Shown here piece after piece: positions 44,357 to 57,870 of a stretch of DNA of 64,000 nucleotides. How positions within the stretch are numbered: position 1 is the stretch's first letter; each line of letters begins with the position of its first letter. Position numbers and translations under genes: made by a program. The stretch lies in the NCBI GenBank assembly GCA_001953115.1, contig LSSL01001092.1, positions 1 to 64,000 of the forward strand, read 5' to 3'. The notes under the pieces were generated by a model. The model did not search any database. It was not told where the DNA came from and saw only the letters and a program-made list of their open reading frames with translations. The stretch comes from Smittium mucronatum. Taxonomy: Eukaryota > Kickxellomycota > Harpellomycetes > Harpellales > Legeriomycetaceae.

Positions 44357-45310
44357 ACATTTTCTAAGGAAATTTCAGAAAAAAATGAAAGCAAATAAAA
44401 AAAAATGAATCCAATTTGGAAAAATTACTTCCAAATCGGACCAAATTAAAAATTATTTCAGAATAAGTGAATGGGATTTGGTCTCGGTGCACCTAATTAC
44501 AATAAAAGCGAAACTTAGTACAAAAAAAACATCCATTTACAATAAAAGTAAATTTAAATCGGAAAAAAAGTGAATCGAAATTGTTTTAAACAATAAAATA
44601 ACAATAATTTATGAGTTTATTATATGTTTGCGTTTAGGGGGGAAATTTGGTGGTAATTTCTAAGCTTATTTTATAATTTTTTGGTGTCAGAACAGAAAAT
44701 GGATTTATATAAACTACATGGTTTTTAATAAGGGATTATGTTCCTACGCAAAAGAAAACATGAGAATAATTTCCATTAAAAAAAAAAAAATTGATGATAT
44801 TTTGTCACATCACACAGTTTTTTCGCAATATCGCAACATTGACCCCAATAAAAGATTCCACGCCGAATATTGAATATTTATTGTATTTATCGTGGATAAA
44901 ATTTTGAAATATAACTTATAACAATCTAAAAAATGGGTAACTTAAAAAATAAGGTCAATATTTTTCCGACCTTTATCCAAAAGCGGAAAGTGGCTGTATT
45001 TTATATCATAGAAGCATTGTATTGATTATTCATTATTACGGCCACATTTGCTATTTATTGATGAAAATGACTAAAAAAGAAAAGCTTTGTAGATTCGGAT
45101 AAAACCCCAATTCGGAAAACCGTGTCTACACAATTATTCTTCCTCTGCTTGTGTGTTTGTTTTGTGAAATTTGGAAATTCATTAGGAAGTATCGAATAAA
45201 TTCCAATAAACCCCAAAATTTAAGTGAAAAAATAAATTTCTGATATATCAAAATTCACACAGATTAAAAAGAGTGTTCTCTTTGAAATAACAGAAATTAC
45301 CTAAATATTA
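44357..45310 (+). repeat. Left terminal inverted repeat (interrupted)
   Basis: The outer part, 44357-44840, matches the reverse complement of the right arm, including the blocks GTTTGCGTTTAGGGGGGAAA and TTTCGCAATATCGCAACATT. The match resumes at about 45208 (CCCAAAATTTAAGTGAAAAA) and fades near 45310. The interruption is an extra segment absent from the right arm. Confidence 0.88.
44853..45202. other. About 350-bp insertion within the left inverted repeat
   Basis: This segment has no counterpart in the right arm. It is flanked by an 8-bp direct repeat, CCAATAAA, at 44845-44852 and 45203-45210, which looks like a target duplication. No inverted repeats at its ends and no coding potential are visible. 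A small non-autonomous element is the simplest reading; a deletion in the right arm is the alternative. Confidence 0.5.
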
Positions 45311-45408
45311 CCTTTTTATGTTTACTTCTTATTAGAAATTGTATAAATATCGGATTGAAAATATATGAGGTTTCCTAAAATAGAATTTTTTTTTGAAATT
45401 TATACAAA

Positions 45409-46494
45409 ATGGAACCAAGCGTGTGTAGTGAAACAGATTTTTTCCTATACCCAAGAGATATTCTCTATACGATAGAGCAGCAGTAATAAAATTGGTTGAA
45501 AATGGAAACGATTTCCAAAGTCTGATATCAGCTCATAATATTACTATATAAATTGCCTATGACTTTTTAAAATCCTGTAAAGTAAATCCCAATATTAGAG
45601 GAGAGTATATATCTGGTAGCATTAAATTTACAGATATTCACTCGGGATTTCTGATCAAAAAATTAGAAAAAAATCAGTTATATACTCTCAAGGAAGTATT
45701 AAGATTTTTTTTTAGGATTAAATTTTAAAGTTTGAACTAAAACCATAGGAAGGAATCAAAATTATAAATGTTTACTGTTAGGGTACTTTTTTTGGAGCCC
45801 TCGCAAGCAAATTCACAAATCAATAAAGAAAAGCATAGAATTTACTTATAAAATTTCTTGCTTATTTGAGTTGATTAAAGTTCTTCATTTTCGTTGAAGA
45901 AACTAATTCCAACATATTTATTAGAAGAGCCAGGGGGATGGGGATACTCTGAAAAATAGCTGTTTTAAAACCCCCTTTAAAAAATGGCCGAATATTCAAA
46001 TGATTTGTGGTCTATAATTTTTAGGAATTTTAAATTTTAAATTAAATATTTATATATAAATCTATGGACTGCAATTTTTGGGTAAAAGAGCCTGTTATCT
46101 AGGTGCTATTGAAAGTAATATACCAGCAAAATGCCGTAATAATATACGATAGCGCGAGGTATCATATCTGAATCAGGGGTGTGGTACATCTATATGATGG
46201 TTTTGAGAAAATTTATCTAGGTCAATATTAAACTATGTTAAACCCCATTGAAAATGCGTGGAGTGTAGCAAAATCAGTGAGAAAAAAGATATGTTTGGTA
46301 AAATAAAAATTATCCAAGAAGAAGATCCCAACCAAAAAGCACCCAAGTTGAATGGGCAAATAGGATAATTGAAGTAAAAATTGAGAAAAATGTAGGGGTT
46401 TTAACAACCGAAATATGTAGAAAATTTATTTTACGCTTATATTCTTTTTTTTTCCGATGCAATCAAAATTAAAGGCATGAGATTCGATGCATAA
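45409..46494 (+). pseudogene. Tc1/mariner-type (IS630-superfamily) transposase, multiply frameshifted
   Basis: Decayed DDE transposase between the inverted repeats. After the ATG at 45409 the sequence must change frame repeatedly. Readable blocks in order: DRAAVIKLVENGND and a helix-turn-helix stretch; IKFTDIHSGFLIKKLEKN followed by TLKEVLRFF, the second DNA-binding subdomain; FIFVEETNSNIFIRRARG, the first catalytic block, where the usual Asp of the DE motif is Glu; IIYDSARYHI, the second catalytic Asp; LNPIENAWSVAKSVRKK, holding the third catalytic acidic residue; and a C-terminal helical part with QVEWANRIIEVKIEKN and TTEICRKF, ending in KGMRFDA-stop. The order and spacing are those of a roughly 330-residue transposase. 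No intact frame remains. Confidence 0.85.
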
Positions 46495-46692
46495 TACGTT
46501 TTTAAATTTACGCCCATTTTTAATTTACAATCTTTTTAATTTATATCAATTTTCTATTTGGTGATTTTTATTTACCTTTTTCAGTTTTAAGACTATGAGG
46601 AGCTCAAAAAAACCCACCCTTTGTTTTCAAAATATACAATCTTTTAATCCAAAAGATGTCTTTTTATTATGAAAAAAGCAAAATTAAAAAAT

Positions 46693-47277
46693 ATATATTT
46701 AAGTAAGTTCTGTCATTCCAAAGAGAACACACTTTTTAATCTATGAGAATTTTTATATATCGGAGATTTATTTTTTCACTTAAATTTTGGGTTTTAATGT
46801 TGCGATATTGCGAAAAAACTGTGATGTGACAAAATATCATCAATTTTTTTTTTTTAATGGAAATTATTCTTATTTTTTTTCTTTCGTAGAAAAATAATTC
46901 CTTATTAAAAACCATGAAATTTATATAAATCCATTGTCTGTTATGTATACCAAAAACTTATAAAATAAGCTTAGAAATTACCACCAAATTTCCCCCCTAA
47001 ACGCAAACATATAATAAACTCATAAATTATTGTTATTTTATTGTTTAAAACAATTTCGATTCACTTTTTTTCCGATTTAAATTTACTTTTATTGTAAATG
47101 GATGTTTTTTTTGTACTAAGTTTCGCTTTTATTGTAATTAGGTGCACCGAGACCAAATCCCATTCACTTATTCTGAAATAATTTTTAATTTGGTCCGATT
47201 TGGAAGTAATTTTTCCAAATTGGATTCATTTTTTTTTATTTGCTTTCACTTTTTTCTGAAATTTCCTTAGAAAATGT
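46693..47277 (-). repeat. Right terminal inverted repeat
   Basis: 585 bp whose reverse complement matches the left arm from its outermost bases (CATTTTCTAAGGAAATTTC) inward, past the poly-T tract near 46842, to about 46693. It lacks the insertion present in the left arm, so it probably shows the original arm structure. Confidence 0.88.
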
Positions 47278-47280
47278 GTA

Positions 47281-50200
47281 CTTAATTGCGAGTTTTTTCA
47301 TCAAAGTAATATGTACATAGCTTAAAAACTCTATTTTTTTTTATCGAAAATGCGATCTATCCCTCTAATGTTATAAATACTTTCTCGATATATATTAGCT
47401 TGCTAACTAGTAAATCAACATCTTCACCACATTTAAATTATATTTTTAAATTTCCTAAAGCTTTCTCCGAAAAATTCAAAGAGAAATTAAAAAGGGAAAA
47501 TTACGAAAATATCAAGCTATTACTCTGGAATAAATGGTTCTATTTCAAACCCTTTTTTTTATTCAAAAAATAAAATAAAATAATAAAATAAACTGTTTAT
47601 TATGTATAATTTGTTGTAAAGGCGGTAAATTTAATTAAAATAAATGAATTTATTCAAAAAAAAATATACAGAATATGGATATTTGTATTTTAACAGAGTT
47701 ATCTTTCAATTGAGGTGAAAATGTTATTTTATTTTTTCGAATAACAACTTGTGTCAATTAAATAGTTTATAGGAGGCTTCTGAATAATTAAAATTTCACT
47801 GTAATTTATTCAATCCATTCACTTCTTTTTTTTTTTGAGAAATTTATTTCATTTTCAGATAGGAGAATTAAATTGATGAGCAATTACAAAAAAAAATTAA
47901 AATTTAAAAATGGCCGTTTTTTTCAGTTACATATATCATTTAGGTATCAGGTTTTACTCTTGAAAATTTAAATTATTTATAAATTGACATTTATAGGAAA
48001 ATAAAATATTTAATCAAGAATGCTGGTCTTCTTTAATTTTGAATGTGGTAAACTATTCCAAGAATCCGCGAAGAATAATTGATAGAGTAATTATAAAAAG
48101 TGAATTATTTAAATTAATCATATAAATCGGATTATTTTAGTTAATTCGGCTTAAATTAGAAATTTAATTCCCCTTTTTTTTCATAAAAAGAAATAATAGT
48201 TTTTTTTAGAGATTCAGCAATTATTATGTTAGTAAAAAGAAAAATTTTGGGGGGTTTTTTCAAAAATAAAAACCTAATCCCTTGACTTCATTTTAACCAA
48301 AAAAAAAGTATTATTGAATACTCGGATTTATTTTTACCCCCATGCAATGGGAATGAGATATGGAAAAATAATCATTAATTTAACTCCGGTTTTCATTGAA
48401 TGAAATTTTTTTGACCGATATACATTTTTACTCAAAAAATTGCATAATTTAACTTTTTCCAAATACAAATTCCATAATATGCGCATAAAAACGTGTTTAA
48501 TCGATTTTATAATGTAAAATATGTTTTAATACCCACTAAAAACATACATAATATAGGCTTTTAGAAAAATTTACAGGTATTAATGTAATAATTAGGGTTA
48601 TGTGTCTGTATTTTTTTATGTTTAAATGTTATTAAATTTTTAAAAAGTTACTCTTATTAATACTAACACAAAATTATCAAATTTCTAACAATATAGCAAC
48701 AAAAAATGGCTTTTTAGCGTCTTTTAATTCCAGAAATTACGATTAAATATACTTAAAATGTGATTTGAGCTTATTTTGCCAATAATAAAAAATACATTAA
48801 GGCTAAAATATGGAAAATATAATAACTTCAATGAGTTTTAATAATCGTTTGAAATTTGAAAATTCAAGGTTAAACCCTGAAATAACAATCAAATTCTCTT
48901 TGAATATGGTTAGCTAAACTTTTATAAACATCAGGAAATTTTTAATCTCAAATTCATTCTCCCATAAGATAAAAATAAAAATAAAAAGGTCCAAACACAA
49001 CCTCTTGAAAGAAACCAAAGATTTTGTCAATGGAAAATATAGTATTTTTTAAGAAATGTCTATAATATTATTTTCAAAATGTGAAATCCAAGGTATTTTT
49101 ATTATCTTTTTATTGAAAATATATCAAAAAATATCACAGATAGATGTTTTTCAAAATGGTAAAATTAAATATAAAAAAAATTTCTATCACTTATTTTTTT
49201 AATAGAGGAGGGATAATTATACAAAATTTAATTAAAATTTATAACGTACTATAAAAACCCTTTATAAACAATAAATAGCTTTTAATTTTTTTTTGAGAAT
49301 TTAGGTTTAGTGAATAATCAATTTTTTTACATATAGAATATATTTTTCATTTAAAAAGTTGATAAGAATTGTTCTAAAAAAACTTTTATTTTTTAAAATC
49401 ATAAGAACATAAATAGAACCAATTCCATTAACAAGTCTGATGTATGATGTATGACATAATATTAGATCAAAAATTAGAATAATATTTATTCTCTAAGAAA
49501 TAATTGGTGAGGATAAAAAAAGAAAAAATGAGTGGATATTTTAGGATAAAAAGTATTTAAAAAAATTACTTGTACTAAATAGTAAATATTTTCATTTAAA
49601 GAGATATATGTATTTAATAAATATAATCTTTAGTCCATTGTTTGAGGGGTTTGAAATTTTGAGGTCTGGAAAAGTGCAATATTAAGTTTTAATTTCTATA
49701 AAAAAAAATACATATACCTTCATTTTTAAATTGAATTGATGGAAAAAAAGAAAAAAAAAGAATAATAAAACAAAAATACTAAATAAATTTAAAATGAATT
49801 AAATTTTTATTGGTTTAAATTATTATTTCTTGCAATTTAACAAAAAAATAAAATTCCAGTTTTTAATACAAATATTATAAATTTAATTTTATACCAATAA
49901 ATATATATAAGCATTTAGAAATTATAAAAATAAGTCAAAAATCAAAATTTTAACATCTAGAGAATGTAAAAATCAAATTCCTAATAACGAATTATCTCCT
50001 AACAATGTTACTCAGAAGAGGAAACCCTCATTGATTTATTTAATATGAAAATAAAATTTAGTAGTTCCAATCCCATAGTATTAGAAAAAGCTACAAAATT
50101 GAACCCTAATTCTTAGTTTTTTAAAAAAATTAGAGCTCGTTTGAATCTGCTGAAGAAAAATCAAACGGAGCGATTTAGAAGAAGAATAAGAGGCTAGATG

Positions 50201-53200
50201 TCTTTATTATTCCTAAAAATGATCAAAATAAGTATCCCGTTTCAATTAATCAATTATTTTGTAATGACCCAATCATTATTGATTGCTCACATTACCCCTG
50301 ATTTCACGTTTAAATTTAATTTACTATTTTAATAATTTTCTAATACCTTTATAAGCAGCTCGCATTCCCACTTTTGGAAATGCAAGCTTTTCAGCTAGTT
50401 TAATCTTTTTAATTCCTTGAAATATACTTATTCTAAAACCCACATTTTTCCGAGTCCTTACATATAGAGGGATTCACTTCAAAAACCAAAAATCTTTAAA
50501 TAAGTCTAGTATTTATATAAAAACATTTTTTTGACTTATTAAAAGTCAATTTTCAGTTGATAAAGGACATTTTATCAATCATTTTGCATTTTATTAATAA
50601 CTAAACGAGATTCAAAGAAATTAACAGAAAATCTCCATTTTAATAACTTAAGGCAATCCGTATTAGAGGAACTTTAACAATTAATTTATCTGTATTAGAT
50701 CATTTTAAATATGTCGAAATCACATTATGAGATTATGCAAAATCTTCTGATTTATAGTGGAACACTTAATAAAGAGAAAAATGATCCAAAAAAATTATTA
50801 TATTGAATATTTGAAACAAACACTGCCCAGAGGAAATTTGGGACCTCCAATGTTAGTCCAATGGAAGATAATAACTAAAAATATATTGTGTATGTTATCA
50901 GGGGCGATTTCGAAAACATATATATTTTAAAAAAATGAATTTCCAAAGGCTGAATGGTATTAAAGAGGAGCCCCCCCCCCCCCAAAAAAAATAATCACAA
51001 TTTTTCTTCTCCAAGATTGATTCCAGATCAAAAAAAAATAATTACAGGGGACGGTATTATGACAGCATAGTAAATAGAAGAAGGCTTTGAATGTTTTTAA
51101 AGGAGTACCATAAAAATTTGAGGGTTATTACTGATTTTTAAAATGAAAATTTATTACATTAAGGTAGTTTTTTTAAAAAAAAAATTATGATAAAGATGGA
51201 TTAAGTTAATAATATACGAGTGCTATAATAATAAAAAAATTACAGAATAGTTATAGTGGAAATTATAGATATCGATAGAGACATAGAAGATAATCCTTGT
51301 GGATTTTTTGGGACAGAAGTCGGGGAGATGGGATATTATTTTTCAAATGAGAAAAAAATTTCCATAAAAACTATAGGCTAATTTCATAACTAAACTACAT
51401 TGGCTATAATAATAAATATTATTTTAAAAACGTGAATTCTTTGACTGTTGTATTTTTTTAAAATGAATATATCAAAATATTTATCCAATATAAATCAATG
51501 TTATTTTTGGCGTTGCCTAATATAAAATACAAATATTTTGAACTTAAATAGCCCAAAAAATGCATCAGGAATCGTTATACAGGTTATCTACAAACGTACA
51601 CAGCAATATTATTCGGATAGAAATGTTATTTATTTAAAAAATGTCACATTTTTGAAAAGTTTATACTAATATAAATGGATAAACTTCTATTTAAAAAGCG
51701 GCTAACTCGATATCAATGATTCATGATTGAATTTTTAAAGTTTTGGGTTTATAGCAATTGAAATTATACTCTATTCGATAAAAAAATCTTTATGCGGAAA
51801 TTGGTTGGAAAATTTTGGTTTTAATTGATTATTTAAGAATATTTAAAAATTATTTGCTGAGATTTGAAATGGATAACTGACCCGGCAAATTGAACTGAAA
51901 AATTAAATTTTATTAGAAATTTTTTTCTAAAATTAATAGCTATGGCCGGTAATTGATGATCAAAAATATTGATGAAATATATGATATAAAATAAATACAT
52001 ATTATTCACTAAACATGAAAATATTGAAATATTAACGGATTTTATGAATTTTTTCAAAGATATAAAATAATTTCTCCCAAAAAAATAAATAATTTAAAAA
52101 TTCAGCCTCGATATTCGATTTCGGGTAACCGATTCATGACTTCAACCCCTATTTCAAATTTAGATTAAAAATTTGAAATATTTTTATAATTAAATTTAGA
52201 TTGTTAAGAATTAAGAGTTAAAAATACAACATATATTATTTCCTGTCAAACTAAAATAAATAGACATATATTTTTAATGCAATTTAAAATTTTCTTTAAA
52301 ATAAGAGCTCAATATATGTTTTTTGGGAATATTTTCTTAAATTATACTATCAATAGAAAGTATCCAGTTTTTTAAAATTAAGATATATAATTTCAATTTC
52401 GAATTGAAATTTCATGAAAAAGGTTTTTTTTTTTTTTTTGGTAATTTTAATGATTTTTATTCATATTTAATCTTAGTCTTTTTATTTTTTCAATTTTGAC
52501 AATATTAAGTTAAAAAATCCCGCAAGTTATTAATTTTTATTAGTTTTATTTTGAAGAATTTAGTTATTCAGCATATAATTTTTTCTTTATTAATATAGCC
52601 AAAAAAATTAGTTTTTTCTAAAAAGAAATAATATATCATAAAACCAAAGATTTTTATTCTAAAATCAACGGAACCAAACTTTGATATACATAATTATTGT
52701 TCTAAATATCAAAATAAATGTTTAACAGTTTAATAGATAGAGGTGTTTTCCTAAAATTTTCGTCTTAAACCTCAAGTCGTCTCAAAAAAGTCTCCTTAAT
52801 TTTGCAAAAGTCAGACAAATAATTATAAATTTTAATAATAGTTAGAAGGGAGGGAATCTAATGCTATAAATTATATTTAAACTTTTAAAAAAAGATAAAA
52901 ATAAGAAATTAAAATACTATAATGGACGATATATTTCGACTGCAGTATAAAAATATAAAAAATGATGGAATAAATATCATTTTTTTGTGGGAGTAGTACT
53001 CCCATTTTTTTGTAATGAACTTTGTATCTGAATCAACAATAAAAATACACACACATATATATATTATTGAAATTCCAAATAAATGTATTTCTCTACATAT
53101 TTTCATCCATTCCGTTCTTCAGTATTAAAATAAAAACTGGGTTAAAGCTATTTTTTTTAAAAAAAAAGTGTATATACTTATAAGTAATATCTTTTAAGGC

Positions 53201-56200
53201 GCAGTAAAATTTACATCAAGATTCAACTAAATTCCAAAAACCGAATTGAACTAACCCAAAATTAAATAAAAAAATCAATTGAAACAGCGAATTTAACAAA
53301 AAAATTTATTATGCCTTATTTTTTACCCCGTTTTATTGATAATCCCCAGAATTCTCTTTTATAAATTTCTAGTTAATTATTTTTTCTTGATTTGAGTAAA
53401 ATGAGAGCTCAGTACCACTACAGAATCATTTTCATTTTTCATTTCTTAAACTATTTATTGCGATGTGAATATTCAGTTTATTCTGGATTCAATTCTGAAA
53501 TCCAAGTTTAAAATTCTGAATATTGATTCTGACAGTTGTAGATCCTATAAAAATTACGATTCCATACTAAAATATTTGTATAATTTGAAATATTTGTAAT
53601 TTTTTCTCAATTATAATTTTGGGGATCCTCTGTTATATGTACAAAATTTTGTATCGACTGTATTTTAATCGTCAATTTATTTATTTATTTTTTTCGAAAT
53701 TTTTAAAAATTATAATAAAATCTCTTTTATATTCTTATACATATTTTTTATCATCACAATATTTGTGCATATAGGAAGCATACATGCATTTTTTGATAAT
53801 ATAATAATTTTTTAATAGAGAAAATATATAAATAAATAACTCAATGATAAAAGATGCCAATAAAAAAAATAGCTCTTTATATCATAAAAGCCCTAGTATT
53901 TTTTTTTAAAATACCATATAATTTTTTAAGCGAAGTTTTTATAAAACTTATATGTGAATTATATAGTGAATTCAAGTATTTATCAATAAATCGTGCATTA
54001 ATTTATGAAGATTTTCTTAATATTTATCTCTAAAATCTTATTAAAATCTTAATAAAATCTTTAAAATTTTATAATTCATTCAATATTATTAGCTATATAT
54101 TTTAATTACTTATCAACCCCTTCAATTAATTTATAGAAATTAACCGAAAATATAAATTGCTTATATGTCTTTTATTAAAAAGTGTTTTTTCAATTTAGGG
54201 GTTTTCGGAACTTTTTTTTTCAATAAAAAATAGGCAGTTTGGCGTTAAATTACCTTTAGCTGAGCCCAAAATTAAATTAAAATACTATTAGTTGAGGCTA
54301 GTATTGCATCTTTTAAAAACAAATTGATAATCTAATGAAAAAAGATAAATTTTAATTAAGTGTTTATGTGAACTAAAAAATGCGGGCCATTTTTAGAAAA
54401 ATACCCTGAAATATTACTTATTATGATATGGGATTTTTTTAAACAATCAAAGTTTATTTTTCCGCGAATCTATTCATTCAGATTATATAACAGCATTCTA
54501 TTTTCTAAAAAATGTATATCTTTTTAAAATTATAGTAATATTTCTTAAGTTGTATTTATCGCAACTATTATATATTAATTATTACTGAAATTCCTCTAAT
54601 ATGTATTACAAACCGAAATTTTTATAGAAGATAATTTAATAAGCTTTCATATGTTAAAATTAAGAATAAAATGGCGAAATATGAATTAAATGTCACTATT
54701 TTTCGATTTAATAAAAAAAAAAATTGCACATTTAAGCCTTTATATCTCACATAACTAAACTCACTAAAATATTATCAATAATAAGAATAATAGACGAATA
54801 AAAGTTCAAAACTTAATCAGTTCTTGTATTAAATAAATGTAAAAGGTATTGTTATCAAATATTTAATTTATATTTTCTAATTATCATTTAGTATTTAGGG
54901 GCGAAAGTTACCATAATATTCCATCATTAAAATTCGGTGTTTTATAATAGGATAATCATGAAATTATAAGGATTGAATTTTAAATTTTAAAAATATTATT
55001 AGTAGACTCTTTTAAAGCCAACAGTAAAAAAGCTTCCATAATTTTTTTATTAATAGAATATATTTTGTCAAAAATATCCAAATTTTAATTAATTTTTTTA
55101 ACTATAAACGAATAAAAATTCTTTTTTCAATAAAAGGGCTAAATAAATAAATAAATTCGATTTAAACCCATCAGCAAAAGCTATCATTTTTTTTTGAGGT
55201 GGATATTTTGGTAAAGTAGCTATTCTCACTAATAATTAACTTAAATTTGACCACGATAAAACTATTTGAATGTAGAATGCCAAAACCGTATGCATTTAAA
55301 TCTAAACTACATTAAAATCGACACTAGGTTCTATTTGAAAGTTTTTTTTAACTTTAAATATATCTAAAGATAACTTATGATACTAAATCCCACAAAAAGC
55401 ACAGAAGAAAAATGTAGTAAAATATCTCAACCCTTAAAATACTCCCATTAATCGATATGTTAAAAAAATCTTAATTTTTATCTAAAATGTAGGTTGAAAT
55501 GTGGGAAAAAATACAAATTTTTTATTAAACTATAATTTAATGTTATAATCCAATTTATTAATTACCATAGTTTTATTATAACTGCAAAGAATAAAAATGA
55601 ATTAAAATCTTAAAATAAAAACAACTACATGAATATCTGAAGTGAAGTTTTTACATATATGGCAAATTCCAATTTACTTTTGGTAACGATTTCTTGGGAA
55701 AAAACTTTAAATTGGTTATGAAATATCCACTTTTTTACGCTTCATCATAATCAAGATATGATACAGACTACTAAATATGATTATATTTTTAAAAAAAAAT
55801 TCAATACTCTTTTTAAATAATATAAATATCTCAAAAAAAGATATTAAAAACAAAAAAAAAAACTAAATCAAAATCAAAATTACAATTAATTCTTGATAAG
55901 AAATTAAATTTTTTAGCCGCTTAAAAAACAAATATCTAATACGCCCTTCAAAAGAATACTCTATATTATTCACTAGCCGATATTCCAATTTAAAATGATG
56001 CATATTTTAGCAATTGCATACTTAAAATGTTAACTTTAGCTATAACTACAAATACGATTTCCCGAAATTTTATACATATTAAAAATTCTTTTTTGAATTA
56101 AAAAAGGATTATATAACATACCTGAAGTTTATTATTAATTCATTATTATTATTTTTTCTACAAGTTCAAAATGAAATTTTCCTTTCTAGATTAAGATAAT

Positions 56201-57180
56201 AAAAGTATATTAGATATAAATCAAAATTTCAAGATAAAATAAGTAGATATCAAGTTTTGATATAAATATTTTTTTAGTTATAAAAAAATCCCCAAATTAA
56301 AAAAAAAACTTGGATTTATAGTTTTTTTTTTCATATTCAGGAGATGAATTTTGGTCAATAGTTCTCTTCAAAACTTGCGGTGTTTCTAAAGAAAAAAAAA
56401 TGTATTTTTTATGAAAAGATTAACTTTCTTTCAATTTAATTATAATGGCTAATAATTTGTTAGATGTTTCTGTTTATCCAAAGCAATTAAAATTTTGCTC
56501 AAGAATGAACATAGATAGACTATAATCTAAAAAAGTGATCAAAAAAATGGGAATGAGAAAAAAATTCACGAATTGACGTATTTCGCACATTTTATGATGA
56601 AAAAAATATACCAAAAAGATTATACATGTATTTTCATTATTTTCATTAGATATAATTTTTTATGCTTACTAAGGTCTATTAGGTTTAAAAAAATTGAAAC
56701 AGCATTTATTATTTTTGGAGTATATTTTTGAAAAAAATTCATTTATTAAAATTTATAAGGAATTATTTAAAGCTACCTTTGTCATAGATTTTTTGCTCTC
56801 ATGAAGCCATTATTTTTTCAAGTTTTTATCCCAAATTTTTATTATAATTAAAACTATGAATAAATATCTTCAAAGAGTTAAGTTCTATAAAAATTTTAAA
56901 TCAATTTTTTCTAATCTAAGATATGAGCGCTTTTTACTGTCTCTTTTTATAAGACCTGGTTTCCTCAAACCTTATAGAGTATTAAAAATTCAAATAATCC
57001 ATTATAAACGGAGTTTATGATGTATACAAATTTTCTAAAGCTACTTTAATATCAAAAAATTCCTCTGTATTTTCTAGACAACACTTTTATTTATCACTAT
57101 TTGATTTAAAACTGTATTTAAGTCATCCAAAAAGTTATCTGCTACATTTCTTCCATTTTAATCGACTAAACTATGTACCA
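47281..57180. other. Second AT-rich gene desert
   Basis: Strongly AT-rich and stop-dense, with no recognisable gene, tRNA or rRNA. Local features are a C13 run at 50971-50983 inside a slightly GC-richer stretch (about 50.8-51.35 kb) that may be another decayed element, and numerous A/T homopolymers. Frames such as 51833-52057 and 52909-53106 (minus) have only composition-driven residues. Confidence 0.6.
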
Positions 57181-57249
57181 TTCTGGGTTCAGTTTGTAAA
57201 AGAGATAAATTTTCTTGAGAGCCAAGATTTATTGAGTCTAAATAATCAT

Positions 57250-57870
57250 TTTATCAATTTTTATTAAGATTAAGCGTTATAGTCATCATAAATTTCTTTT
57301 TCAATTCTAAACATAATTTTCTTTAATTATTTATCATTCATAATAGATAAAGATTTAGCATCGATTCTACAATTTTTTGGGGGTTTTTCATGAAAATTTT
57401 CTAAGCACTTTCCATGTTTCTAGTAACAGACATATATTGAAATGTCCCTTTAACTGTAGGACTTATAAACACAAATTTAACGTCATTAATAACCTCTATT
57501 TCTAGCTTTATTTAATAGTGGTGATACTCCACATATTATAATACCTTCCCGCCCTCAAAGATTCCGGATGGCCTGCTTATGAAAAAAACAGTACAATCAA
57601 TTATTTTAACAACGTCCTTATTATTTTTAGGTACCATTGATCTTCATAGCTGCTCCTCCTTCTTGATAAAACAAAGATATAGTTTCAGCGATAATTCCAT
57701 AACAATACCTGCAGTTGAATTAACTATGCTACTTGTCGAAGGTCCAGATATTTTGAAATTTCTTAATATTTTTTTAAAATTAAAATAATGAATAAGATAT
57801 ATCATAAAAATAAGCATTTTTTTCTTTGGCATAAATTTGGTTCTTCGTTCTTTTCGAAATTCCACATTTA
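57250..57870 (-). pseudogene. Decayed DDE transposase of the Harbinger/DDE_Tnp_4-like kind
   Basis: Minus-strand fragments read, in order, as a helix-turn-helix-like stretch (FKISGPSTSSIVNSTAGIVM, about 57700-57760), a catalytic-type VVKIIDCTVFFI at about 57580-57610 (compare the IDGTH block of this fold), a YVEYHHY-x-IKLEIEV block, and FVFISPTVKGTFQYMSVTRN at about 57425-57485 (compare the GSxHDxxVxR block). Stops and a probable frame change separate them. In the last block the expected catalytic His-Asp is Gln-Tyr, so the enzyme is dead. The rest of the element, including inverted repeats, could not be defined. The family assignment is by motif resemblance only. Confidence 0.5.

Larger units (their letters stand above)
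44356..47278 (+). mobile_element. Tc1/mariner-type (IS630-superfamily) DNA transposon with long inverted repeats, inactive
   Basis: A 2,923-bp element is flanked on both sides by TA (44354-44355 and 47279-47280), the hallmark target duplication of Tc1/mariner elements. Its ends, AACATTTTCTAAGG on the left and the reverse complement CACATTTTCTAAGG on the right, begin inverted repeats nearly 600 bp long, against roughly 20-250 bp in most family members. The inverted repeats enclose one decayed transposase gene in plus orientation. The arms are diverged by many substitutions and small indels, so the copy is old. The left arm also carries an insertion of about 350 bp. It lies upstream of the WDR5-like gene with no sign of influence on it. 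Confidence 0.9.
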
